From an uncultured Roseburia sp. (GTDB lineage: Bacteria > Bacillota_A > Clostridia > Lachnospirales > Lachnospiraceae), in contig CAAEAE010000051.1 of the NCBI GenBank assembly GCA_900753715.1, positions 30,475 through 94,474 of the forward strand: a stretch of 64,000 nucleotides of DNA, in the 5' to 3' direction. This document shows, piece by piece, positions 8,498 to 16,624 of this stretch (positions within the stretch are counted from its first letter, which is position 1; every line of letters begins with the position of its first letter). The notes under the pieces were generated by a model that saw nothing but the letters and a program-made list of their open reading frames with translations, had not been told where the DNA came from and ran no database searches. A program made the translations under genes and the position numbers.

Positions 8498-9193
8498 TTA
8501 CGAATTCTTCGCGTAATAATATCCGACACCCCATTTGGTATGCACATACTTAGGCTCACTCGGATTGCTCTCAATCTTTTCCCGCAGGCGGCGGACATGA
8601 ACATCTACCGTCCGCACATCTCCCGGATACTCATATCCCCATACCAGATTGAGCAGATTCTCTCTGCTGTAGACCTTGTTCTGATTTGTTACTAAAAGTT
8701 CTAATAAATCAAATTCTTTTGCCGTTAAGTTTACCTCTTTGCCAAGGATGAATAATCTCCGGCTCTCACAGTCTAACCTTAAGTCTCCCGACTCAATAAT
8801 CTTCGAATTCTCCTGTTTTGGCTGGCTTCCCGCGGTACGCCGCATGATTGCCTTGATTCTTGCTTTGACCTCTAAGATATTAAACGGTTTCGTAATATAA
8901 TCATCTGCCCCGTATTCAAGACCGAGGATTTTGTCCATGTCATCGCCCTTTGCGGTCAGCATTACAATCGGCATATTCGAGAATTCACGAATATGCTGGC
9001 ACACTTCAAATCCATCCATTTTGGGCAGCATAATATCTAACAATACCATGTCATAATTATTTTCGGTTGCAAGCTTTAACGCTTCCTCCCCGTCATATGC
9101 GCAATCCACTTCCATCCCGTCCTGTTCAAGACTAAAGCGGATTCCCTTTACAATTAATTTTTCATCATCTACAACAAGAACCTTCTTTGCCAT
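8498..9193 (-). CDS. OmpR/PhoB-family response regulator
   Basis: DNA-binding response regulator of 231 aa. The receiver domain (1-120) has the acidic pair VVDDEK, phospho-acceptor Asp53 in LLDIMLPKMDG, the switch Thr in MLTAKG and the conserved Lys in DYITKPF. The C-terminal winged-helix domain (130-230) has TAKEFDLLELL and GDVRTVDVHVRRLREKIE. It starts 1 nt after the comEA stop codon, so translation is probably coupled, and it is followed by its kinase. The targets cannot be read from the sequence; the operon mates suggest cell-envelope or DNA-uptake functions. Confidence 0.93.
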   Translation of the reverse strand: MAKKVLVVDDEKLIVKGIRFSLEQDGMEVDCAYDGEEALKLATENNYDMVLLDIMLPKMDGFEVCQHIREFSNMPIVMLTAKGDDMDKILGLEYGADDYITKPFNILEVKARIKAIMRRTAGSQPKQENSKIIESGDLRLDCESRRLFILGKEVNLTAKEFDLLELLVTNQNKVYSRENLLNLVWGYEYPGDVRTVDVHVRRLREKIESNPSEPKYVHTKWGVGYYYAKNS

Positions 9194-9194
9194 C

Positions 9195-9866
9195 TCACTT
9201 CACCTTTATACTGTCTTTGACCCGATTAAATACGCCCTCTTTGATTCCCTCTACATTCATAAGTTCTTCAACAGACGCAAAACTACCGTGTTCTGCCCGG
9301 TAGGAAACAATCTTCTCCGCTTTGCTCTGACCGATTCCCGGCAGCGTCATAAGTTCCTCAATTCCGGCAGTATTCAAATTCACTTTTCCATCTGAAATCT
9401 CTGCCGTCTCTGCACCGCCACCCACAAAAACACCTTCTGCTGCTTCCTCTTTGGTGGGAATCCATATCATCTGTCCGTCGGTAACCATCTCCGCCTGGTT
9501 TACTGCTTTGTTCTCTGCCTCTGCAAGCATCCCTCCGGCAGCCATGAGAGCCTCATAGACCCGGCTTCCCTCCGACAGAAAATAAACTCCCGGAGCCGTC
9601 ACCGCTCCACATACATACACATAACAGCCGGATACCGTCTCCTCTTTTTCTTCTGTCATCCAGCTTTCTTCTGTGGTATCTTCCCCCTCGGTCTGATTTT
9701 TCTCTGTCTCCGGGGTTTCTAAATAAACAGCTTCTTTTCTTCCACATCCCATCTGTAATAAACCCGCAGACATCAAAACAAAGAGCATAAACCTGATTTG
9801 CCCGCTCTTTGTTTTCTTCTGATATGTCGGAATAAGCTTTTTTAATTTTGTTTGATTCATCTGCAT
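9195..9866 (-). CDS. comEA: Competence protein ComEA (SLBB + helix-hairpin-helix)
   Basis: Surface DNA receptor that feeds DNA to ComEC. The 223 aa show an N-terminal hydrophobic segment (about 26-41, ending LLQMGC, a weak lipobox), a Glu/Thr-rich spacer, a SLBB domain (about 78-140, CYVYVCGAVTAPGVYFL) and a C-terminal double helix-hairpin-helix DNA-binding domain (160-223) with KVNLNTAGIEEL and LPGIGQSKAEKIV. ATG 9866 and ATG 9860 are both possible. It is the first gene of the operon running to holA and is preceded by a good promoter. Whether it is a lipoprotein or has a transmembrane anchor is unclear because the residue at -3 of the putative lipobox is Gln. Confidence 0.92.
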   Translation of the reverse strand: MQMNQTKLKKLIPTYQKKTKSGQIRFMLFVLMSAGLLQMGCGRKEAVYLETPETEKNQTEGEDTTEESWMTEEKEETVSGCYVYVCGAVTAPGVYFLSEGSRVYEALMAAGGMLAEAENKAVNQAEMVTDGQMIWIPTKEEAAEGVFVGGGAETAEISDGKVNLNTAGIEELMTLPGIGQSKAEKIVSYRAEHGSFASVEELMNVEGIKEGVFNRVKDSIKVK

Positions 9867-9914
9867 TCTTCCTCACCTTTTCCGGCGAAGAAGTCCTCAA
9901 TGCCTGTTATTTCT

Positions 9915-9943
9915 ATTTTAACGGACTTTGCGGGTTATGACAA
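9915..9943 (-). promoter_or_regulatory. Promoter of the comEA-regulator-kinase-GerMN-comEC-holA operon
   Basis: On the minus strand TTGTCA (complement 9938-9943), a 17-nt spacer, and TAAAAT (complement 9915-9920), about 50 nt before comEA. Confidence 0.75.
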
Positions 9944-9992
9944 GAGAATTTAAAAATATTTTTCTGTATTTCATCAAAGTTTTTGGTTCTGA

Positions 9993-11186
9993 CTATAGAT
10001 TTTTTAAAACGTTATTTAATTTTTCAATCATTTCATCGACATGCTCTTTTTCGATAATAAGCGGCGGCACAAACCGAAGGACATTGCTTCCTGCCGTAAT
10101 GACAATTAATCCCTCCCCGAGTGCCTTTGACGCCACCTGTCCGACCGGTTTCTCGCAGACAACGCCCTGCATCAGACCAAGTCCGCGTCTTGCAGTCAGG
10201 AAATCATAAGAAGCCACCAGCTTATCGAGCTGCTCTTCCCAGTAAGGCGCAATTTCTTTTACGTGCTCTGTTATTTTGTCACGCTCCATAATTTCAAGAA
10301 CCTTATTGACAGCTGCTCCCACAAACGGATTGCCGCCGTAGGTTGTTCCGTGGTCTCCAGGTGCAAGTGACTTGTCTGCGACACGCTGTGTCATAAGAAA
10401 AGCCCCCACCGGAACGCCACAGCCAAGTGCCTTTGCGCTTGTCATAATATCCGGTTTCACGCCATAATGCTGCCATGCGAACATTTCTCCGGTACGTCCC
10501 ATTCCGCACTGGATTTCATCCAAAATAAGCAGAATATCATGCTCATCGCAGAGTGCGCGCACCCCTTTCATAAATTCTTCCGTAGCAGGATAAATTCCGC
10601 CTTCTCCCTGTACGGTCTCAAACAAAATGGCACAGGTTTTCTCATTAATCAGTGCTTTCACACTCTCCAAATCATTGAATTTTGCAAACCGTACTCCCGG
10701 CATCAACGGCTCAAACGGTTCCTGATAATGATGGTTTCCGGTCACAGACAATGCTCCAAGGCTTCTTCCGTGAAACGAATGTTCCATCGCAATGATTTCA
10801 TGTCCGGCATGCCCGTCTCTGGTATAAGCGTATTTCTTTGCCGCTTTGATGGCGCCCTCGATGGCTTCCGTTCCGCTGTTGGTGAAAAATACGCGGTCCA
10901 TTTCACTGGCACGAAGCACACGCTTTGCCGCATTCATAATCGGCACATTATAGTAAAGATTCGAGGTGTGCATCAGCGCATCCACCTGCTGTTTTAGGGC
11001 ATCCTTGTATTCCTCATTGCTGTATCCAAGCGCCTCGACTGCGATTCCTGCCGCAAAATCAAGATATTTTTTCCCATCCGTATCATAAAGATACACACCC
11101 TCTCCGTGGTCTAGTACCAGCGGGAAACGGTTATAGGTATGAAGCAGGCTCTCCTCTGCTCCGTTGATGTAATCCTGTTTTTCCAT
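9993..11186 (-). CDS. argD: Acetylornithine aminotransferase
   Basis: PLP-dependent class III aminotransferase converting N-acetylglutamate semialdehyde to N-acetylornithine. The 397 aa include the N-terminal FPLVLDHGEGVYLYDTDGKKYLDF region, the cofactor-binding NSGTEAIEGAIKAA, the Asp of LLILDEIQCGMGRTGE, and the Schiff-base Lys in TSAKALGCGVPVG. Full length. ATG 11186 has AAGGAG upstream within the end of argB. It is the last gene of argC-GNAT-argJ-argB-argD; there is no strong terminator before the comEA promoter. Confidence 0.95.
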   Translation of the reverse strand: MEKQDYINGAEESLLHTYNRFPLVLDHGEGVYLYDTDGKKYLDFAAGIAVEALGYSNEEYKDALKQQVDALMHTSNLYYNVPIMNAAKRVLRASEMDRVFFTNSGTEAIEGAIKAAKKYAYTRDGHAGHEIIAMEHSFHGRSLGALSVTGNHHYQEPFEPLMPGVRFAKFNDLESVKALINEKTCAILFETVQGEGGIYPATEEFMKGVRALCDEHDILLILDEIQCGMGRTGEMFAWQHYGVKPDIMTSAKALGCGVPVGAFLMTQRVADKSLAPGDHGTTYGGNPFVGAAVNKVLEIMERDKITEHVKEIAPYWEEQLDKLVASYDFLTARRGLGLMQGVVCEKPVGQVASKALGEGLIVITAGSNVLRFVPPLIIEKEHVDEMIEKLNNVLKNL

Positions 11187-11191
11187 ACTGT

Positions 11192-12070
11192 TTATTTCTC
11201 CTTATAAATCACCGTGCCGATTCCGCTGTTCGTAAAGATTTCAAGCAGAAGACAATGTGCAATTCTTCCATCCAGAATATGTACGCGGGAAACGCCGTTT
11301 TCAATGGCATCGATGCAGTTGTTAAGTTTTGGCAGCATTCCGCCGCCGATAAATCCATCTCCGATTAATCCGCGTGCTTCCTCCACGGAAAGTGCAGTCA
11401 TTAAGGTGCTCTTATCCTTCGGGTCCTTGTATACACCGTCAATATCCGTTAAAAATGCCAGTTTTTCTGCATTTACCGCTTTTGCAATCGCACATGCAGC
11501 ATCATCCGCATTGATATTGTAGCTGTTAAATTCATCATCCATTCCAACCGGACATACAATCGGGAGAAAATCTTTTTCAAGCAGATCATATAAAACCTTC
11601 GGATTAACTTCTGTAATCTCTCCGACAAATCCGATATCCTCTCCGTTTGAATACTTCTTTTCCACTTTTAAAAGTCCGCCGTCTTTTCCGCTGATTCCGA
11701 CCGCGTTGACGCCAATCTGCTGTACCAGCTTCACAAGCGACTTGTTCACCTTGTTGAGCACCATCTCTGCAATTTCCATCGTTGCCGCGTCAGTCTTTCT
11801 AAGTCCGTTGACGAACACCGGTTCCATGCCGGATTTTTCCACCCATTTGCTGATTTCCTTGCCGCCGCCGTGAACGATAATCGGCTTAAATCCTACTAAT
11901 TTTAACAGCGTTACATCCTGAATGACATGGCGTTTTAATTCCTCGTCCACCATGGCACTTCCGCCATATTTTACTACAATTATCTTGCGGTTAAACCGCT
12001 GGATATAAGGAAGTGCCTCAATCAGCACTTCCGCCTTGCGCATTACTTCCTGCATATTCTTCTCTTCCAT
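11192..12070 (-). CDS. argB: Acetylglutamate kinase
   Basis: Phosphorylates N-acetylglutamate, the second step of arginine synthesis. The 292 aa show the amino-acid-kinase fold with KYGGSAM near the N-terminus, [11 protein letters not shown], the NGLRKTD substrate loop and [12 protein letters not shown] start it at ATG 12070, which has GGAGG at ideal distance, instead of the in-frame ATG 12088, which has no spaced ribosome binding site. It follows argJ by 21 nt and precedes argD. The N-terminal helix ([18 protein letters not shown]) resembles that of arginine-inhibited hexameric kinases, so feedback inhibition is plausible but inferred. Confidence 0.96.
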   Translation of the reverse strand: MEEKNMQEVMRKAEVLIEALPYIQRFNRKIIVVKYGGSAMVDEELKRHVIQDVTLLKLVGFKPIIVHGGGKEISKWVEKSGMEPVFVNGLRKTDAATMEIAEMVLNKVNKSLVKLVQQIGVNAVGISGKDGGLLKVEKKYSNGEDIGFVGEITEVNPKVLYDLLEKDFLPIVCPVGMDDEFNSYNINADDAACAIAKAVNAEKLAFLTDIDGVYKDPKDKSTLMTALSVEEARGLIGDGFIGGGMLPKLNNCIDAIENGVSRVHILDGRIAHCLLLEIFTNSGIGTVIYKEK

Positions 12071-12091
12071 TGAAACCTCCAATGCCATCCT

Positions 12092-13318
12092 TTAAGAACG
12101 GTAATCTGCATTAATCTTTACATAGTCATAGGTAAGGTCACAGCCCCATGCTGTCGCAGAAGCGTCTCCCTCTTTAATATCCGCAATGGCAGTCACTGCC
12201 TTCTCCGATAAAATCTTTGTTGCCTGCTCCTCGCTGTAATCAAGCGCCACACCGTTTTCAATAATCTTTAAGCTTCCTGCCACGCTCTCAAAGTACAAAT
12301 CTACTTTTTCCGGGTCAAACTGTGCACCGGAATATCCCATTGCACAAAGAATTCTTCCCCAGTTTGCATCGTGTCCGTAGATTGCCGCTTTGGTAAGGCT
12401 TGATGTGATAACGGATTTGCTTAACACCTTCGCCTGCTCCTTCGTTGCAGCGTGAATCACCTTTACTTCAAATAACGCCGTTGCTCCTTCTCCGTCTCCT
12501 GCCATCTCTTTTGCAAGCGTCTCATTGACAAAATTTAACGCCTCACAAAATGCCCTGTAGTCGTCATTCTTTTCGGTAATCTCTGTGTTTCCTGCCTGAC
12601 CGTTTGCCAGGAGAAGACAAGTGTCGTTTGTGGAGGTATCACCGTCCACGGAAATCATATTATAGGTATCCTGCACGTCCGCAGAGAGTGCCTTCTGTAG
12701 GAGTTCCTGTGAAATCGCTGCATCTGTTGTCACAAAGCTAAGCATCGTGCACATATTTGGATGAATCATGCCGGAACCTTTGCACATTCCGCCAATCGTA
12801 ACGGTTTTTCCGCCAAGTTCAAGTTCCACCGCTACTTCCTTCTCATGGGTGTCTGTTGTCATAATGGCAAGTGCCGCCTCATGGCCGCTCTCAATTCCGC
12901 CCTTTAACTGCGGCGCCATCTGCTCGATGCCGGCACAGATTTTATCCATCGGAAGCTGCATTCCGATGACGCCCGTCGAAGCCACCAACACCTGCTCTGC
13001 CGGAATCTTTAACATAGCGCCTGCCTTTTGTGCTGTTTCAAGACAGTAGCCCATTCCCTCTTCTCCGGTACAGGCATTTGCAATTCCCGCATTGACGACA
13101 ACTGCCTGTGCCTTTTTCGTCTGGGATACGACCTTCTGGTCCCACTTGACCGGAGCCGCCTTCACCAGATTGGTGGTAAAGGTTCCTGCCACATTGCAGG
13201 GTGTCTCGCTATACAGTAACGCCATATCCTTTCTGCCTGTTTTATATTTAATTCCTGCTGCCGTACTTGCCGCCTGAAATCCTTTTGCCGCTGTCACGCC
13301 GCCTTTAATCTGTCTCAT
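12092..13318 (-). CDS. argJ: Glutamate N-acetyltransferase / ornithine acetyltransferase ArgJ
   Basis: Transfers acetyl from N-acetylornithine to glutamate, closing the acetyl cycle; many members also make N-acetylglutamate from acetyl-CoA. The 408-residue precursor has the typical start GGVTAAKGFQAA, GIANACTG, and the self-cleavage region KGSGMIHPNMCTML, in which the nucleophilic Thr begins the beta chain. Cys before this Thr is a variation on the more common Ala. Its presence explains why no argE is needed. Whether it is mono- or bifunctional cannot be read from sequence; a GNAT gene next door may supply acetylglutamate. Confidence 0.95.
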   Translation of the reverse strand: MRQIKGGVTAAKGFQAASTAAGIKYKTGRKDMALLYSETPCNVAGTFTTNLVKAAPVKWDQKVVSQTKKAQAVVVNAGIANACTGEEGMGYCLETAQKAGAMLKIPAEQVLVASTGVIGMQLPMDKICAGIEQMAPQLKGGIESGHEAALAIMTTDTHEKEVAVELELGGKTVTIGGMCKGSGMIHPNMCTMLSFVTTDAAISQELLQKALSADVQDTYNMISVDGDTSTNDTCLLLANGQAGNTEITEKNDDYRAFCEALNFVNETLAKEMAGDGEGATALFEVKVIHAATKEQAKVLSKSVITSSLTKAAIYGHDANWGRILCAMGYSGAQFDPEKVDLYFESVAGSLKIIENGVALDYSEEQATKILSEKAVTAIADIKEGDASATAWGCDLTYDYVKINADYRS

Positions 13319-13335
13319 AACATTCCTCCTGCTTT

Positions 13336-13797
13336 CTATGGATTATAGCGTGTCTGATTTTCTTCATTCAGTACACATTCATAATAGTTGACATCTTCCC
13401 TAAAACTCCATCCGAGTCCCTGCCAGAACCGGTTGCCGACTTCATTTTTTTTGAAGGCAATCAGATTGACTTTATTGATATGTTCCTCTTTTAATGCTGC
13501 AAGACATTTTTCTACCATCTGCTGTCCGATTCCGTTCTTGCGGTAGTCTTCTCTCACGCACACATGGTACAGACATCCGCGCCTTCCGTCATGCCCGCAG
13601 AGAATTGCCCCCACAATTGTCCCCCCTGCAACTGCCACCATGCTGGTGGTTGGATTTCTCTTTAGAAAGCGCTCCACGCCTTCCTTTGAATCATCGATAC
13701 TGCGGATTCCGAATCCGTGGATGCCCATCCACAGCTTGTGTACCTGTTCAAAATCCTCCATTGCCATCACGCGGATGACGATTTTTTCATCTTTCAT
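13336..13797 (-). CDS. GNAT-family N-acetyltransferase within the arg operon
   Basis: Small acetyl-CoA-dependent acyltransferase (153 aa). The GNAT fold is visible: motif A with YHVCVREDYRKNGIGQQMVEKCL (the R/Q-x-x-G-x-G/A acetyl-CoA loop is RKNGIG) and the C-terminal NRFWQGLGWSFREDV. It lies between argC (35 nt) and argJ (18 nt) on the same strand, so it is cotranscribed with arginine genes. A short, N-acetylglutamate synthase-like role is therefore tempting, but the substrate is not evident from sequence; it could equally acetylate a protein or another amino acid. Confidence 0.85.
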   Translation of the reverse strand: MKDEKIVIRVMAMEDFEQVHKLWMGIHGFGIRSIDDSKEGVERFLKRNPTTSMVAVAGGTIVGAILCGHDGRRGCLYHVCVREDYRKNGIGQQMVEKCLAALKEEHINKVNLIAFKKNEVGNRFWQGLGWSFREDVNYYECVLNEENQTRYNP

Positions 13798-13832
13798 TTT
13801 CGGTTCTGCTCCCTTTATGTAAATCCGTTGTC

Positions 13833-14891
13833 TTATGGAAACATCGGTACGAGTTCTAGTCCCTCTGCCTCATCAAATCCAAAGAGAAGGTTCATATTCT
13901 GGACTGCCTGACCCGCAGCTCCCTTCACAAGATTGTCAAGTGCTCCCATCATCACGATGCGTCCCGTGCGCTCATCAATCTTAAAGTTGACATCCACATA
14001 GTTGCTTCCTTCCACCCATTTTGTCTCCGGGCAGACATCCTTCGGAAGCACACGCACAAATTTTTCCTTTTCATAATAGCGGTCATAGACTGCCTTTATC
14101 TCCTCATAAGTCGGAAGACTGCCATCCGGCTTTCTCTTAAGACTTGCATATTCCGTTGCAAGGATTCCGCGGTTCATCGGTACAAGGTGCGGTGTAAAAT
14201 TGATAAGAATCTTCTTTCCTGCCGCATAGCCAAGTTGTTCTTCGATTTCCGGCGTATGTCTGTGGCTTGTCACACCATATGCCTTGATGTTTTCGTTCAC
14301 CTCGCAAAACAGGTTTGGAAGCTTTGCTCCGCGCCCTGCACCTGAGGTTCCGGACTTTGCATCAACAATGAGCGTATCCGGGTCGATAAGCCCTTCCTTT
14401 ACAAGCGGATAGGCGGTCAGAATCGAACACGTCGTATAACAGCCCGGATTTGCCACTAACCTTGTTTTTTCTGTAATCTGGTCACGGTTAATCTCACACA
14501 GTCCGTACACCGCTTCCTCAATAAACTGTGGACTCTTATGTTCGATTTTGTACCATTCCTCGTAAACTGCCACATCCTTGATGCGGTAATCTGCGCTCAG
14601 GTCGATAATTTTGGTCTTTTGTAAGATTTCTTCTGTGAGGACCCCCGCTAAAAATCCCTGCGGTGTCGCCGTAAAAATCACATCCACCTGGGATGCCAGC
14701 TCTTCCATATTATCATCCTTGCAGATATCATCTACAATCGTAAACATATTCTGGTATACATCCGCATACTTCTTATCAATATAGCTTCTCGAGCCATACC
14801 ACTTAATTTCTACTTCCTTATGTCCCATTAAAAGACGTACCAGTTCATTTCCTGCATATCCGGTCGCCCCGATAATTCCCGCTTTGATCAT
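13833..14891 (-). CDS. argC: N-acetyl-gamma-glutamyl-phosphate reductase
   Basis: NADPH-dependent reduction of acetylglutamyl phosphate to the semialdehyde. The 352 aa start MIKAGIIGATGYAGNELVRLL (Rossmann GxxGxxG) and contain the active-site Cys in ANPGCYTTCSILTAYPL and the late HTPEIEEQL region. I chose ATG 14891, which has GGAGGAAGG upstream and begins at the nucleotide-binding strand; the longer frame to 14945 has no homology at its N-terminus. First gene of the arg operon, diverging from argG over a 387-nt regulatory region. Confidence 0.96.
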   Translation of the reverse strand: MIKAGIIGATGYAGNELVRLLMGHKEVEIKWYGSRSYIDKKYADVYQNMFTIVDDICKDDNMEELASQVDVIFTATPQGFLAGVLTEEILQKTKIIDLSADYRIKDVAVYEEWYKIEHKSPQFIEEAVYGLCEINRDQITEKTRLVANPGCYTTCSILTAYPLVKEGLIDPDTLIVDAKSGTSGAGRGAKLPNLFCEVNENIKAYGVTSHRHTPEIEEQLGYAAGKKILINFTPHLVPMNRGILATEYASLKRKPDGSLPTYEEIKAVYDRYYEKEKFVRVLPKDVCPETKWVEGSNYVDVNFKIDERTGRIVMMGALDNLVKGAAGQAVQNMNLLFGFDEAEGLELVPMFP

Positions 14892-14924
14892 CCGATTCCT
14901 TCCTCCCTGTGTCTGATGCTTTTT

Positions 14925-14933
14925 ATTATAGCA
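14925..14933 (-). promoter_or_regulatory. Extended -10 promoter of argC operon
   Basis: Minus-strand TGCTATAAT (complement of 14925-14933) lies about 35 nt before argC. No good -35 box is visible, which fits an extended -10 promoter. Confidence 0.6.
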
Positions 14934-14984
14934 CTTTTTTCCCAAAATGAATTTGATTTCTTCTAAATTTCGCGCCTTATTTTT

Positions 14985-15002
14985 ATTGCATAATTATACA
15001 TT
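14985..15002. promoter_or_regulatory. ARG box (ArgR/AhrC operator), perfect consensus match
   Basis: The 18 bases ATTGCATAATTATACATT fit WNTGNATWWWWATNCANW, the ArgR/AhrC operator consensus, at every position. It lies in the argC-argG divergent region, upstream of the argC -10 box. The rest of 14892-15278 holds two further near-matches, two promoters and no gene. Confidence 0.7.
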
Positions 15003-15164
15003 CGTTCATTCATTTATGCAACCCGTTTTTTGTATTTTTTTCAACTTTTCCATTTTATACACTGTTTTTACATTCCTGTATCTTAGTTTCTTCCTTTATA
15101 ATAGGATGGTCGTTTCGGTCACTTCGTCATTTTTACTCATGCCACTGTGTTTTTATAAACGAAA

Positions 15165-15182
15165 AATGTATATTTTTTCACT
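15165..15182. promoter_or_regulatory. ARG-box-like site at the argG promoter
   Basis: AATGTATATTTTTTCACT matches the ARG-box consensus except for one base and ends at the proposed argG -35 box. A second, poorer site with one core mismatch occurs at 15201-15218, overlapping the -10 box. Confidence 0.5.
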
Positions 15183-15210
15183 TGCTTTTCAAAGAAAGGT
15201 GTTGTATATT
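15182..15210 (+). promoter_or_regulatory. Promoter of argG
   Basis: TTGCTT (15182-15187), 17-nt spacer, TATATT (15205-15210). ARG-box-like sequences overlap both elements, which fits repression by arginine-bound ArgR. Confidence 0.6.
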
Positions 15211-15278
15211 TATCCTAGTACCTCAACTGAAATGGTTGCAGTCAGTACGTAACTCTTACGAAGAAAGGATGTATTCCC

Positions 15279-16502
15279 ATGAAAGAAAAAGTTATTTTAG
15301 CTTACTCAGGCGGTCTTGATACCACTGCCATCATTCCCTGGTTAAAGGAAAATTACGATTATGAAGTCATCTGCTGCTGTATCGACTGCGGACAGGAAGA
15401 AGAGCTTGACGGACTCGAAGAAAGAGCCATCTCCTGCGGTGCTTCCAAATTATACATTGTCGATATCATCGATGAATTCTGCGAAGATTACATTATGCCA
15501 TGCGTAGAGGCAAATGCAGTTTATGAAAACAAATACTTATTAGGGACCTCCATGGCACGTCCGCTGATTGCAAAGAAATTAGTAGAAGTTGCAAGAAAAG
15601 AAGGCGCAACCGCTATCTGCCACGGTGCAACCGGAAAAGGAAACGACCAGATTCGTTTCGAACTCGGCATCAAGGCACTTGCTCCTGACCTTAAAATCAT
15701 CGCTGCATGGCGTGATGACAAGTGGAATATGGATTCCCGTGAAGCAGAAATCGAATACTGCAAGGCGCATGGCATCCATCTCCCATTCTCTGCTGACACC
15801 AGCTACAGCCGCGACCGCAACATCTGGCATATCAGCCACGAAGGTCTTGAGTTAGAGGACCCGGCAAACGAGCCTGACTACGACCATCTTTTAGTACTCG
15901 GCGTTTCTCCGGAAAAAGCACCGGATGAAGGCGAATATGTTACGATGACCTTTGAAAAAGGTGTTCCGACTTCTGTCAATGGCAAACAGATGAAGGTTTC
16001 CGATATCATCCGTGAATTAAACCGTCTCGGCGGCAAACACGGCATCGGCATTGTCGATATCGTAGAGAACCGTGTTGTCGGCATGAAATCCCGTGGTGTA
16101 TACGAGACACCGGGCGGAACCATCCTGATGGAAGCTCACCAGCAGTTAGAGGAGCTGGTATTAGACCGTGCAACAATGGAAGTAAAGAAGGACATGGGCA
16201 ACAAACTCGCTCAGATTGTCTACGAAGGAAAATGGTTTACCCCTCTGTGTGATGCTGTCAAGGCATTTGTTTCCTCTACCCAGGAATATGTCACCGGAGA
16301 AGTGAAATTCAAACTCTACAAGGGTAACATCATCAAAGCCGGAACCACTTCCCCATACTCTCTCTACAGTGAGTCCTTAGCAAGCTTTACCACCGGCGAC
16401 CTCTATGACCACCACGATGCAGAGGGCTTTATCACTCTGTTTGGTCTGCCGCTTAAGGTTCGCGCAATGAAGATGGGTGACAACAACAAATATAATCAGT
16501 AA
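15279..16502 (+). CDS. argG: Argininosuccinate synthase
   Basis: ATP-dependent ligation of citrulline and aspartate, the penultimate step of arginine synthesis. The 407 aa show the PP-loop ATP-binding motif LAYSGGLDTT (residues 6-15), CHGATGKGNDQIRFE and SADTSYSRDRNIWHIS, all diagnostic for ArgG. Full length. ATG 15279 has AAAGGA upstream. It is transcribed divergently from argC and ends in a strong bidirectional terminator; argH and the carbamoyltransferase are not in this window. Confidence 0.97.
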   Translation: MKEKVILAYSGGLDTTAIIPWLKENYDYEVICCCIDCGQEEELDGLEERAISCGASKLYIVDIIDEFCEDYIMPCVEANAVYENKYLLGTSMARPLIAKKLVEVARKEGATAICHGATGKGNDQIRFELGIKALAPDLKIIAAWRDDKWNMDSREAEIEYCKAHGIHLPFSADTSYSRDRNIWHISHEGLELEDPANEPDYDHLLVLGVSPEKAPDEGEYVTMTFEKGVPTSVNGKQMKVSDIIRELNRLGGKHGIGIVDIVENRVVGMKSRGVYETPGGTILMEAHQQLEELVLDRATMEVKKDMGNKLAQIVYEGKWFTPLCDAVKAFVSSTQEYVTGEVKFKLYKGNIIKAGTTSPYSLYSESLASFTTGDLYDHHDAEGFITLFGLPLKVRAMKMGDNNKYNQ

Positions 16503-16534
16503 ACTATCTGTGCCGTAAGGCGCACTAAAAAAGG

Positions 16535-16586
16535 AAAAAAACGTCCGATTGGTATAAAGGAACATACCAGTTGGACGTTTTTTAAT
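16535..16586. terminator. Bidirectional terminator between argG and GH43 gene
   Basis: Long hairpin with arms AAACGTCC and GGACGTTT (16538-16580) continued by a nine-pair stem GATTGGTAT/ATACCAGTT. A-runs on the left and T-runs on the right make it a terminator in both directions. Confidence 0.9.
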
Positions 16587-16624
16587 AACAGAATGTTCAC
16601 AAGTCGAACCTTCTATTGTTTCGT

